Source: an uncultured Pelagibacteraceae bacterium
Lineage (GTDB): Bacteria > Pseudomonadota > Alphaproteobacteria > Pelagibacterales > Pelagibacteraceae
Assembly (NCBI GenBank): GCA_902574215.1
Contig: CACGMR010000001.1
Span: 62,001-126,000, forward strand
Direction: 5' to 3'
Length of the DNA stretch: 64,000 bases
In this document: positions 53,607 to 62,269 of the stretch, piece after piece
Layout of the letters: every line of letters begins with the position of its first letter
Position numbering within the stretch: position 1 is the first letter of the stretch
Position numbers and translations under genes: made by a program
Notes under the pieces: model-generated
The model's input: the letters and a program-made list of their open reading frames with translations, nothing else
The model's database searches: none
What the model was told of the DNA's origin: nothing

Positions 53607-53653
53607 TCCTTGCCGCTTGCGGAGTGCCAGTTCGAGTCTGGCCGAGGGCACCA
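53568..53653 (+). tRNA. tRNA-Leu (anticodon UAA)
   Basis: 86 bases including encoded CCA. Acceptor GCCCTCG (53568-53574) pairs with CGAGGGC (53643-53649), discriminator A, then CCA (53651-53653). Anticodon stem AAGGA/TCCTT with loop CTTAAAA gives anticodon TAA. A long variable arm (TGCCGCTTGCGGAGT) and T-arm GCCAG-TTCGAGT-CTGGC confirm a class II leucine tRNA. It is the intact copy and ends five bases before nadK. Confidence 0.97.
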
Positions 53654-53657
53654 TTAA

Positions 53658-54428
53658 ATGATAAAAGCATATATTGTTTCTTATCCAAGCTCACGTTCAA
53701 AAAAAATTATTAAAATTCTAAAAAAAAAAATTGAATTTACCACTTTAAAAAAATCCAAGTTAATAATTGTTATAGGTGGAGATGGTTTTATGCTTCAAAC
53801 ACTAAAAAAACTTTATAAGCATAAAACTCCTTTTTATGGGATAAATTCTGGAGACTATGGTTTTTTAATGAATAAATTTTCAAAAATAAATTTTTATAAA
53901 GATATTTTAAAATCAAAAAAAATATCCATATCCCCATTAGTAATGAAGGTTATTAGTAGAAATAAAACAAAAAAAGAAGCCATAGCAATTAATGAAGTTT
54001 CAATTTTAAGACAGAGCAGGCAAGCTGCATCTTTATCAATTAAAGTTAATAAAAAGTACTTAATAAAAAAACTTAGAGGTGATGGTATGCTTGTTTCTAC
54101 TCCAGCTGGTAGTACTGCTTATAATTTATCTGTTCATGGACCTATATTAAATTTAAATTCAAATAAATTAGTTGTTTCTCCAGTAAGTCCATTTCGGCCC
54201 AGAAGGTGGAATAGCAGGGTTATCAGTGATAAATCTTTAATAGAAATAAAAAATTTAAATCCAAAAAAAAGGCCTATCATGTCAGTTGCTGATAATGTAG
54301 AGATTAAGAATTCTGAAAAAATAAAAATATCAGTAAATAAAAAAATAATTTTTGATATTTACTATTCTAAAAAAAACTCACTTGAAAAAAAAATTAAGAT
54401 TGAACAAATCAGAAGAGAAATTAAATAA
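53658..54428 (+). CDS. nadK: NAD kinase
   Basis: A 256-residue ATP-NAD kinase. GGDGFMLQTLK is the GGDG motif near residue 38, NEVSILR near 113, and GDGMLVSTPAGSTAYNLSVHG (in part) near 140 carry the NAD-binding residues. No extra domains. It is essential core metabolism, so its place directly after the tRNA shows that the chromosome backbone resumes here. The ATG is four bases after the tRNA CCA, so it may share the tRNA transcript. Confidence 0.93.
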   Translation: MIKAYIVSYPSSRSKKIIKILKKKIEFTTLKKSKLIIVIGGDGFMLQTLKKLYKHKTPFYGINSGDYGFLMNKFSKINFYKDILKSKKISISPLVMKVISRNKTKKEAIAINEVSILRQSRQAASLSIKVNKKYLIKKLRGDGMLVSTPAGSTAYNLSVHGPILNLNSNKLVVSPVSPFRPRRWNSRVISDKSLIEIKNLNPKKRPIMSVADNVEIKNSEKIKISVNKKIIFDIYYSKKNSLEKKIKIEQIRREIK

Positions 54429-54443
54429 AATTAAAGCAAAAGT

Positions 54444-55043
54444 ATGAATAAAAAAAAATTAATTTCTTTTGAAAATGAAATAGCAAAATTATTTAATGAA
54501 GCAAAAATAAGAGCACCAATACATCTTTATTCCAACAATGAGATATTTCTTATTAAATTTTTTAAGAAAATTAAAAAAAATGATTGGGTTTTTTGTTCAT
54601 GGAGATCCCACTATCAATGCCTATTAAAGGGCGTCCCTCCACAAGAATTAAAGAAAGAAATTATAGATGGAAAATCAATATCTTTATGCTTTTTAAAACA
54701 AAAAATATACTCATCAGCCATAGTTGGCGGAATATTACCAATAGCAGTTGGCATGGCACTTTCTTTAAAAAGAAAAAAAACAAAAAATAAAGTTTATTGT
54801 TTTATTGGTGATATGACCTCAGAAACTGGAATTGCTCATGAGTGTATAAAATACAGTATCAACAAAAACCTTCCAATTCATTTTATTGTAGAAGACAATG
54901 GCAAATCTGTTTGTACTAATACAAAAAATACTTGGTCATTAAAAAAATTAACTTACCAAAAAAAAAAAAATAAATTTATTACATATTATAGATATAAATT
55001 AAAATACCCACACGCAGGAGCGGGCAAGAGAGTACAATTTTAA
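54444..55043 (+). CDS. TPP-dependent dehydrogenase E1 alpha-like subunit, short
   Basis: A 199-residue protein matching the TPP-binding (alpha) half of 2-oxoacid dehydrogenase E1: SSAIVGGILPIAVGMALSLK (near residue 90) and the TPP motif IGDMTSETGIAHECIKYS with the later Asn in VEDNGKSV. It is far shorter than pyruvate dehydrogenase E1 alpha (about 330). It ends one base inside the next gene, which codes for the pyrimidine-binding half. Together they form a two-gene TPP enzyme of the kind found in sugar gene clusters. The substrate is unknown. Confidence 0.85.
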   Translation: MNKKKLISFENEIAKLFNEAKIRAPIHLYSNNEIFLIKFFKKIKKNDWVFCSWRSHYQCLLKGVPPQELKKEIIDGKSISLCFLKQKIYSSAIVGGILPIAVGMALSLKRKKTKNKVYCFIGDMTSETGIAHECIKYSINKNLPIHFIVEDNGKSVCTNTKNTWSLKKLTYQKKKNKFITYYRYKLKYPHAGAGKRVQF

Positions 55044-55579
55044 TGAAATATTTTAAAGAACTTAAAAGGTCAATGGATTATCTTGGTAAAAAAAAAGATA
55101 CTATTTTTATAGGACAAGCTGTAGTGGATCCAGGTACAGCAATGTCAAATACCCTTAAAGATGTAAAAAAAATAAAACTTTTAGAATTACCAGTCGCAGA
55201 GGAGATGCAGATGGGAATGTCATTAGGTTTGTCAATGGATAATAACGTGACAATAAGTATTTTTCCACGTTGGAATTTTTTATTACTAGGGATCAATCAG
55301 TTAGTAAATCATATTGATAAATTTAAAGTTATGGCAGGAAATAGAATTAAACCAAAAATAATAATTAGAACTAGTATTGGTTCACAAAAACCTCTACATC
55401 CTCAATATCAGCATATAGGTGATTTTTCAAAATCCATTCAATTAATGTGTAAAAATTTGGAAGTAATTAAATTATCAGATCCTAGTAAAATTTTTAATTC
55501 TTATAAAAAAGCTTATGAAAGAAAAGATGGAAAAAGTACAATTCTTGTAGAATATGGAGACTACTATAATTCCAAATAA
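55043..55579 (+). CDS. Transketolase-like pyrimidine-domain subunit (E1 beta-like)
   Basis: A 178-residue protein equal to the N-terminal pyrimidine-binding domain of E1 beta / transketolase central domain: ELPVAEEMQMGMSLGLSM has the conserved Glu that activates TPP, and ISIFPRWNFLLLGINQLVNH the following helix. The C-terminal domain of E1 beta is missing. It is the partner of the preceding gene. The pair probably forms a heterotetramer active in carboligation or decarboxylation for a sugar precursor. Confidence 0.83.
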   Translation: MKYFKELKRSMDYLGKKKDTIFIGQAVVDPGTAMSNTLKDVKKIKLLELPVAEEMQMGMSLGLSMDNNVTISIFPRWNFLLLGINQLVNHIDKFKVMAGNRIKPKIIIRTSIGSQKPLHPQYQHIGDFSKSIQLMCKNLEVIKLSDPSKIFNSYKKAYERKDGKSTILVEYGDYYNSK

Positions 55580-55632
55580 TAAAAGTTTGACTTAAACATG
55601 TAATTGTTATTTATCTGAGAAAAGTTGATCAA

Positions 55633-56568
55633 ATGAAAAAAATTTTAATTACAGGTGGCGCGGGTTATATTGGTTCATATTTGAGCACCATGTTAGTTGA
55701 ATTAGGTCATCAAGTGACAGTTATCGATCTGTTAAAATATTCAACAACATCATTAAATCATCTTTTTAAATATTCAAATTTTAATTTTATTAAGGGTGAT
55801 GTTAAAAATTTAAATTTGTTAAAAAAACATGTTGTAAAAAATGAATTCATTATACCATTAGCTGCTTATGTAGGTGCTCCATTGTGCGAAAAAAATAAAA
55901 AAGATACAAAAAAAGTAAATTTAGATAATATTAAAAGTATTATAAAAATGTTAAAAAAAAATCAAAAAATAATATACCCAACAACAAATTCTGGTTATGG
56001 AATTGGTGAAAAAAATAAATTTTGTGATGAAAATTCAAAGTTAACACCAATTTCATTATATGGGAGAACAAAAGTTGACGCAGAAAAAGAAGTTATGAAA
56101 TTTGAAAATGCAATAAGTTTTAGGTTGGCTACAATATTTGGGTATTCTTATAGAATGAGAACTGATTTGATAGTAAATAACTTTGTCTTAACTGCAGTTA
56201 AAAAAAATAAATTAAGTATATTTGAACCACATTTTAGACGAAATTTTATACATATAGAAGATGTTTGTAATGCTTTTATATTTTCAATAAATAATTTTAA
56301 AAAATTAAGAGGAAAAGTGTTTAATTTAGGATTATCAACTGCAAATATAACAAAAATTCAATTGGCCAAAAAAATCCAAAAAAAGAAAAAAGATTTAAAA
56401 ATTAAAATTTTTAAAAACAGAAAAGATCCAGACCAAAGAGACTATTTTGTAAGCAATAAGAAAATTGAAAAACATGGTTTCAAAGCAACTTTTGGTTTAG
56501 ATAGGGGTATTGACGAGTTGTTAAATATTTTTAATAATTCAAAAGTTGACTATAAAAATAATTATTAA
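55633..56568 (+). CDS. NAD-dependent nucleotide-sugar epimerase/dehydratase
   Basis: A 311-residue extended short-chain dehydrogenase. The N-terminal GGAGYIGSYLSTML is the NAD-binding glycine motif, IPLAAYVGAPLC follows, and LYGRTKVDAEKEV carries the catalytic YxxxK with the Ser/Thr in PTTNSGYG. The FRLATIFGYSYRMRTDL and FRRNFIHIEDVC regions are normal for the family. The exact sugar substrate is not clear. It lies in the surface-sugar locus in the same direction as its neighbours. Confidence 0.88.
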   Translation: MKKILITGGAGYIGSYLSTMLVELGHQVTVIDLLKYSTTSLNHLFKYSNFNFIKGDVKNLNLLKKHVVKNEFIIPLAAYVGAPLCEKNKKDTKKVNLDNIKSIIKMLKKNQKIIYPTTNSGYGIGEKNKFCDENSKLTPISLYGRTKVDAEKEVMKFENAISFRLATIFGYSYRMRTDLIVNNFVLTAVKKNKLSIFEPHFRRNFIHIEDVCNAFIFSINNFKKLRGKVFNLGLSTANITKIQLAKKIQKKKKDLKIKIFKNRKDPDQRDYFVSNKKIEKHGFKATFGLDRGIDELLNIFNNSKVDYKNNY

Positions 56569-56582
56569 TTTTAAAAATAATT

Positions 56583-57878
56583 ATGAAAATACCTAGAGGC
56601 AAACTTTATATCTCTTTTAAGCAGCTATTAGTTTCATTTTTCAAAGTATTATTTAATATTGATCAAGATAAAAATTTTAAAGTTAACAAATTTAATGATC
56701 TAGTTAAAAATTATTATTCTAGGAATTTTTGTTATTCTTTTTCAACAGCAAGAGTGTCACTTTATTGTTATCTTAAATCATTGGATTTAAATGAAGGCGA
56801 TGAGGTATTAATGACGCCAATTCAAATACCAGATTTTATAAATGTAGTTAATTCATTGAATTTAAAGCCAGTTTTTTTAAATATAAATGAAGATGATCAT
56901 TCCATAAATAAAGAGGATTTAATTAATCAGACTAACAATAAAACAAAAGTTATTATAATTACTCACTATCATGGCGTGTTAGGAGATATGAAAAATATTA
57001 AAAAATTTTGTGATGATAATTCTATAATTCTAATAGAAGATATTTCTCATGCTTATGGGTCGGTATTTGATAATAAATTAGCAGGCACTTTTGGTCATGC
57101 AGCTATAGGGTCCTTGTCACCAGGAAAAATTGTAACCTCTATAGGTGGTGGTTTTTTAATTTTTGATAACAATATTATTAATTCAAAAATCAAAACATTT
57201 TATGAAAATAATCTTGAAAAACCAAAGAAGAAATTATTGTTTAAAATAATTTTTTTTCAATTAATGGTAAAAGTTGTTACATCAAAGATTTTTTTCGGTA
57301 ATTTTTTTTATTATATATTTTTATTATTACCAAAGGTGAAAAAGGAAAATAATTTTAAAAATAAAACATACTTAAATAATAAGATAGAAACAATTTATGC
57401 AAATCCTGTAATTATTAGAGAATTACCAAAATATTTTTTTTATTATTTCTTAGATTTTCAAGCTGAAATTGCAATAAGCACATTTAATAGAAATTTAAAA
57501 TCAGGAATTAAAAAAAGACAAAATTTTGTTAAAAAAGTTATAGAAAATTTATCTGATGGATCCAAATTTCTAATACCAAAAACTATTTTCTCATTTGAGA
57601 ATTGGGCTTTTTGGCATTTTCCCATAGTCCTTAAAAATGATGATGTAAATAAATGTAAAAATTATTTTTTAAAAAATAGTATTGATATTGTTGGTTACGG
57701 AATGATTAATTGCAATAAGGAAAAAGCTTTTGAACGCTTTAAAAGACAAAATCTTATAGTTGCTGAAAAAATTTATGAAAATACACTTTTTTTACCCATA
57801 CATGACAGTTTTGGAGATGAAGAAGCAATAAAAATCTCTAAAGTTCTTAATTCATATGTTAGAGATACAACAAGATGA
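56583..57878 (+). CDS. DegT/DnrJ/EryC1 aminotransferase-family protein
   Basis: A 431-residue fold-type I PLP protein. Unlike the gene at 39.3 kb it retains the Lys: IGSLSPGKIVTSIGGGFLIF aligns with the HxxK-type Schiff-base loop, so it can act as an aminotransferase on a keto sugar or related compound. FSTARVSLYCYLKSL, IEDISHAYGSVF and the C-terminal VGYGMINC are visible. An inserted hydrophobic stretch (about 215-250: FKIIFFQLMVKVVTSKIF, FYYIFLLLPK) is unusual and may peripherally bind a membrane. It overlaps the next gene by four bases. Confidence 0.82.
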   Translation: MKIPRGKLYISFKQLLVSFFKVLFNIDQDKNFKVNKFNDLVKNYYSRNFCYSFSTARVSLYCYLKSLDLNEGDEVLMTPIQIPDFINVVNSLNLKPVFLNINEDDHSINKEDLINQTNNKTKVIIITHYHGVLGDMKNIKKFCDDNSIILIEDISHAYGSVFDNKLAGTFGHAAIGSLSPGKIVTSIGGGFLIFDNNIINSKIKTFYENNLEKPKKKLLFKIIFFQLMVKVVTSKIFFGNFFYYIFLLLPKVKKENNFKNKTYLNNKIETIYANPVIIRELPKYFFYYFLDFQAEIAISTFNRNLKSGIKKRQNFVKKVIENLSDGSKFLIPKTIFSFENWAFWHFPIVLKNDDVNKCKNYFLKNSIDIVGYGMINCNKEKAFERFKRQNLIVAEKIYENTLFLPIHDSFGDEEAIKISKVLNSYVRDTTR

Positions 57879-58669
57879 AATATAAAAATTTTTTAATTAC
57901 TGGAGCTGCTAGTGGACTAGGAAAATGCATGACTCAACAATTGCTTGATGCTGGCAAAAAAGTAATTGCACTCGATATAAATGATTTAAATATTGAGGAA
58001 TTTAATCAAAATGAAAATTTAAAATTTATTAAATTTGATTTAAAAAATTATTCTGAAATAGATAATATAATTGATAACTTAAATGATATTAAAAATGTAG
58101 ATTGTCTTGTAAATTCTGCTGGTTATGAGGCTGCAGGTTTTATTGACGAACTTCCAATAGATGAAATAATAAGAAATTTTAACGTTAATACAATTGCTCC
58201 TATCAAACTGTCACAAAAATTATTACCGATACTAAAAAAAAATCAAGGATGTATTGTTAATCTTATTTCGGCAATGGCGACTATCGCTGTACCAGGTAGA
58301 TTGCCATATTGTATGAGTAAATCAGCCTTACAGATGTTCTCAAATATATTAAGATGTGAATACAAATATCATAATATCAATGTATTAACCGTGTACCCTG
58401 AAGTCATGGAAACACCTTTTTGGCAAAAAATTGTATATTTTGGAAGAATTAAATCAGAGGCAATAAACGATCCTAGAAAAAAAAGAGATCCAAACATAGT
58501 TGCAACTGAAGTAATTAAATCAATTTCAAAACAAAAAAGTTTTTTTTGGCGTTTCTCTTTTACAAATTATTTTGCAATTTTTTACACAATTTTTACACAA
58601 ATTGGAGATAAAATTGTAGATGTTATATGTAAAATAAAGGACTCAAACATTACTCCAAAAAATCATTAA
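57875..58669 (+). CDS. Short-chain dehydrogenase/reductase
   Basis: A 264-residue classical SDR: TGAASGLGKCM binds the nucleotide, VNSAGYEAAGF is the NAG-type motif, and the catalytic Ser is in NLISAMATIAV with PYCMSKSALQMF (YxxxK). The C-terminal YFAIFYTIFTQIGDKIVDVI is hydrophobic and could interact with the membrane. The substrate is probably a lipid or sugar intermediate of the locus. It is coupled to neighbours by a four-base overlap in front and a one-base overlap behind. Confidence 0.87.
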   Translation: MKYKNFLITGAASGLGKCMTQQLLDAGKKVIALDINDLNIEEFNQNENLKFIKFDLKNYSEIDNIIDNLNDIKNVDCLVNSAGYEAAGFIDELPIDEIIRNFNVNTIAPIKLSQKLLPILKKNQGCIVNLISAMATIAVPGRLPYCMSKSALQMFSNILRCEYKYHNINVLTVYPEVMETPFWQKIVYFGRIKSEAINDPRKKRDPNIVATEVIKSISKQKSFFWRFSFTNYFAIFYTIFTQIGDKIVDVICKIKDSNITPKNH

Positions 58670-59628
58670 TGAATTTTACCAAAACCCCTTATCGAATATC
58701 TTTTTTTGGTGGTGGTTCTGATTTTCCTGAATGGTATTTAAAGAATGGTGGTGGTGAAGTAATTTCAACTACAATCAATAAATATGTTTATATTACAGTT
58801 AGAGAACTTCCTGCCTTTTTTAAGCATAAATATAGAATTGTTTATTCTAAAATTGAAGAAGTAAAAAAATTATCAGACATAAAACATTCAGTAGTTAGAG
58901 AGTGTCTAAAGAGATCGGGTTTAAAATGTGGTCTAGAAATACATTATGATGGTGATATGCCATCAAAAGCTGGCATGGGATCTAGCTCCTCTTTTACGGT
59001 TGGATTAATAAAAGCTATTAATGATTTTAAAAATGTAAAACTTTCAAAAGAAAAACTTGCATCGAAGAGTATTGACTTAGAAAGAAAAATCTTAAATGAG
59101 TGCGGAGGTTATCAGGATCAAATAGCAGCCACATACAGGGGTTTTAACAATATTATTTTCAAAGATAATGGAAAAATATTAGTAAAACCAATGATTAAGG
59201 ATAAAAAACAAATTAGAAAATTCAATAATAATCTAGTGTTAGTTTATACAGGAATAACTAGAAACGCTCATTTAATTTCTAAAAATTATGTCCAAAAATT
59301 AAATAAAAGTAAAAAAAAAAATATTTATGAAATATTAAGTCACACTAAAGAAGCAAAAAAACTGTTTAAGTCTAATAATTTTGATGAAGTTGGTTTATTG
59401 TTAAATGAAACATGGAAAATTAAAAAGGGAATATCTAATCAAATTTCAAATAAAAAGATAGATGACATATACAATTTATCATTAAAAAATGGTGCTCTGG
59501 GTGGTAAATTACTTGGAGCTGGGGCAGGTGGTTTTATTGTTTTTTATGCTAAGAGTGAAAATAAAAAAAAATTATTAAAATTCTATAAAAATAAAAAAAT
59601 ACAAACAATAGATTTTAAATTTGAGTGA
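58669..59628 (+). CDS. GHMP kinase, heptose-7-phosphate kinase-like (HddA type)
   Basis: A 319-residue sugar kinase of the GHMP family. TPYRISFFGGGSDFPEWY at the N-terminus is typical of HddA-type D-glycero-D-manno-heptose-7-phosphate kinases, and SKAGMGSSSSFTVGLI is the ATP-binding motif 2. GGKLLGAGAGGFIVFY near the C-terminus is motif 3. Together with GmhA at 38.7 kb and a nucleotidyltransferase at 63.9 kb this suggests synthesis of an activated heptose. The ATG of the next gene overlaps its stop. Confidence 0.87.
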   Translation: MNFTKTPYRISFFGGGSDFPEWYLKNGGGEVISTTINKYVYITVRELPAFFKHKYRIVYSKIEEVKKLSDIKHSVVRECLKRSGLKCGLEIHYDGDMPSKAGMGSSSSFTVGLIKAINDFKNVKLSKEKLASKSIDLERKILNECGGYQDQIAATYRGFNNIIFKDNGKILVKPMIKDKKQIRKFNNNLVLVYTGITRNAHLISKNYVQKLNKSKKKNIYEILSHTKEAKKLFKSNNFDEVGLLLNETWKIKKGISNQISNKKIDDIYNLSLKNGALGGKLLGAGAGGFIVFYAKSENKKKLLKFYKNKKIQTIDFKFE

Positions 59629-61586
59629 TGCATATTTTTTTACCTTTTTTTCAAAGACTAAAAAATATCAAAAACAGTGAATTGTTTTATATATTTATTT
59701 TTTTTTCAACATTATTTTTAATTTTTATAACAAATAATATTTTTAGAGATAGTAATATTTATGGATCTGATATTTTTTATCAACAGACCTCATCTAAAAC
59801 TGCAATATTTTATATATTTTTATATTATTTAATTTTTAATATTTTTTTTTTTCTTAAACAAAAATTTTTATTAATTGAGAAGAAATCTATTTTTATATGG
59901 ATATTTTTTTTAATAATTTTATACAAAATTTATCTTTATAGATTTCCATTTGATTTTGGACCACTGGATATACATGTTGAACAATATTTTCTTAAAGGTG
60001 AATTTAATTATTATAAATCAATTTTTTATTTTATTTATTATTTAGAATTATTATTTGATAATTCAAAATACTTATTTGCAAAAATTCAAGTATTATTTAG
60101 TTTAATTGCAATAATAATAATTAATTACATTTCCCAAAAATATAACAAACCTTCTGATTTTAAATCTTATTTTACCATTATATTGTTAATTCTTTATATG
60201 CCTTGGAACATGGTTGAAACTATGATTGGTCCAGATGTTTTGTTTAATTTAATTTTTTATACCTCTATCTATTTAATATTAAATCTTAAAAACGAAAACT
60301 ACTTAGTAAATACAATAATATTAAATTTATTATTTGCTTTGGGTTGTTTTACTAAAGATACCTTTTTTTATATTTCATTAATTTTAATTTTTTTTATCTT
60401 ATTTACCGAATTTAAGCGTAAATTTATCATATCTATAATTCTATTAATAAATATTTTTATATTCTCAAATTTTGTAACAAAAATTAATCAAGAAAAATAT
60501 AACGTGAATTCATTTTATAAAAATCAAGTTCTTTTATTAAAATTAATGTCTTATGGGTATTTTAATGAAGCTTTGAAAGTTACATATGTAGATAACTTAA
60601 GTGATGAAGCTAGAATTTTCCATTATGATATAGAAAAACTTTATCATTCTACTATTACACCACACAAAAGAGAGCCATTTGTAAATCATAAACTTCCAAA
60701 ATTTTGGATTAATATCAGGCCAGATTTTGAAAATATAACTAGAAAAGGTGTAGTTACTAGACCTAATGCAAATTTAGAGAAAATTAGCAAAGAAATTAAT
60801 CAACAATTATTATTTAAAAAAAATCAGGGTTCTGAATTTTTAACTCAAAAAGAAATTGAAGAGATGTTTAGATTTTCTTCAGAAAAATTAGATAATAAGC
60901 AAGACAAAGAGATGCTTAAATATATAAAAGATATTTTAATATTTGAGTATATTAATACTAAAACTTGCAGCAATAATATTAACCAGACACCAATAACCTG
61001 CATTGAAAAAATAATACAAACATTTGATAAAAAATTTATTACAGACCGTTCTGATGATTGGTATTATAAAAGAATTGCTTTAAATCAATCAGTAAAATTC
61101 GACCAAACAGAAAAAAAATATACTTCTCATGAATATATTAACACTCTTCCAGAAATCCTCTTACAAAAACCATTTTTGTATATTTCTCAAAGTATATTAA
61201 GTTTTTTTGGTAATACTGGTTATGTACCTACGCCAACTGCTATGGGTAAAGCAAATAGTTTTTTTAATGATAATAATATTCCAAAATTTTTAACTAGAGA
61301 ATTTCAAAAAATTTTTATTTTAATTATAAATTATTGGTATTTATTTTGCTTATTTTCTTTTATACATGCTGTTTTCTTTTTAAAAGAAAGAGATTTAAAA
61401 TCAAAAAATATCTTATTTTCAATTTTGCCTTTATATTTTGGATTATTTCTATCCTTTTTTTCTATGGGTGAAGTTGTAAGACAAATGTTACTTGTAATTC
61501 CGTTTATATTTTATAACTTTTTAGTTGTGATTAATTTTATATTTAAAAGAATTAATTACTTACTTTTTGGCCAAATAAAAATTTGA
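59628..61586 (+). CDS. Large multipass membrane protein of the sugar locus
   Basis: A 652-residue protein with about six helices in residues 15-280, a soluble region (about 290-540) rich in Asn, Lys and Asp with a few Cys (KTCSNNINQTPITCIEK), and about three more helices to the end. It resembles polytopic glycosyltransferases or ligases, as the region GPDVLFNLIFYT after an early loop contains an acidic residue, but I do not recognise a family. ATG at 59628 overlaps the previous stop by one base (GTG at 59625 is an alternative). It ends 31 bases inside the convergent GT2 gene. Confidence 0.7.
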   Translation: MHIFLPFFQRLKNIKNSELFYIFIFFSTLFLIFITNNIFRDSNIYGSDIFYQQTSSKTAIFYIFLYYLIFNIFFFLKQKFLLIEKKSIFIWIFFLIILYKIYLYRFPFDFGPLDIHVEQYFLKGEFNYYKSIFYFIYYLELLFDNSKYLFAKIQVLFSLIAIIIINYISQKYNKPSDFKSYFTIILLILYMPWNMVETMIGPDVLFNLIFYTSIYLILNLKNENYLVNTIILNLLFALGCFTKDTFFYISLILIFFILFTEFKRKFIISIILLINIFIFSNFVTKINQEKYNVNSFYKNQVLLLKLMSYGYFNEALKVTYVDNLSDEARIFHYDIEKLYHSTITPHKREPFVNHKLPKFWINIRPDFENITRKGVVTRPNANLEKISKEINQQLLFKKNQGSEFLTQKEIEEMFRFSSEKLDNKQDKEMLKYIKDILIFEYINTKTCSNNINQTPITCIEKIIQTFDKKFITDRSDDWYYKRIALNQSVKFDQTEKKYTSHEYINTLPEILLQKPFLYISQSILSFFGNTGYVPTPTAMGKANSFFNDNNIPKFLTREFQKIFILIINYWYLFCLFSFIHAVFFLKERDLKSKNILFSILPLYFGLFLSFFSMGEVVRQMLLVIPFIFYNFLVVINFIFKRINYLLFGQIKI

Positions 61587-62269
61587 GATACAACCTGATA
61601 TAAATAAGCCGAACCCCATCTTATTATTTGTAATTTTCTTTCCCCACCTATTCTAGGGGGCTCGATTGATGGTATTTCAGATATTTTTAGTTTTGATCTT
61701 GCTGCCCTTATCGACATTAATGGTTCCCAACTTATTTTTGTAAAGAAGATCTTTTCAGGATTTTTATAGCCATTTTCGTCTAAGAGATCTAAATCTATAA
61801 TAATTTTTTTTTTGAAAGCCCTATAAATTGTCATTGCATCAGTAAAATTTTTTCCATGTATAAAATTTATAATAAATGTAAAGAACCAATTCCCAAAAGC
61901 AGTAATAATATCATCATCCTCGCTTTTTATATTTCCTAAATATCTTGAAGCAATTACTAAATCATTTCCTTTTTCTATTTCATTAAGTATTTTAGGGATA
62001 TCTTCTGGAATGCAATTTCCGTCAGGGCTGAATGTTAGCACTATATCTCCTTTAATTAAATTAAAAGATTCAAAATATGCACTTCTTAATCCTTTTTCCT
62101 TTTGTATATATAATTCATAATTATTTTTTTTTACCCACTCTATAGTTCCATCTGTTGAACCACCGTCAACAAAAAGAATTTGATCAAATTGCTGTTTATC
62201 TATTCTAGAGAATATTTGAGTTATTCCCTCAATCTCATTTAAACACAAAACTAACAATGTTTTTTTCAT
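61556..62269 (-). CDS. GT2 family glycosyltransferase
   Basis: A 237-residue GT-A fold glycosyltransferase: LCLNEIEGI (start), QILFVDGGSTDGTIEWV, the DxD-like FSPDGNCIPED and SRYLGN. The sequence resembles polyprenyl-phosphate mannosyl/glucosyl transferases (DPM1-like) without the C-terminal membrane helices. It probably transfers a sugar to a lipid or glycan. It ends convergent with the large membrane protein, and its start overlaps the radical SAM gene end by one base (62269). Confidence 0.83.
   Translation of the reverse strand: MKKTLLVLCLNEIEGITQIFSRIDKQQFDQILFVDGGSTDGTIEWVKKNNYELYIQKEKGLRSAYFESFNLIKGDIVLTFSPDGNCIPEDIPKILNEIEKGNDLVIASRYLGNIKSEDDDIITAFGNWFFTFIINFIHGKNFTDAMTIYRAFKKKIIIDLDLLDENGYKNPEKIFFTKISWEPLMSIRAARSKLKISEIPSIEPPRIGGERKLQIIRWGSAYLYQVVSQIFIWPKSK

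Noticed and set aside
54584..54790. Additional 68-codon frame inside the TPP alpha gene
   Set aside because: It lies wholly within the well-supported TPP-binding protein and has no protein-like features.
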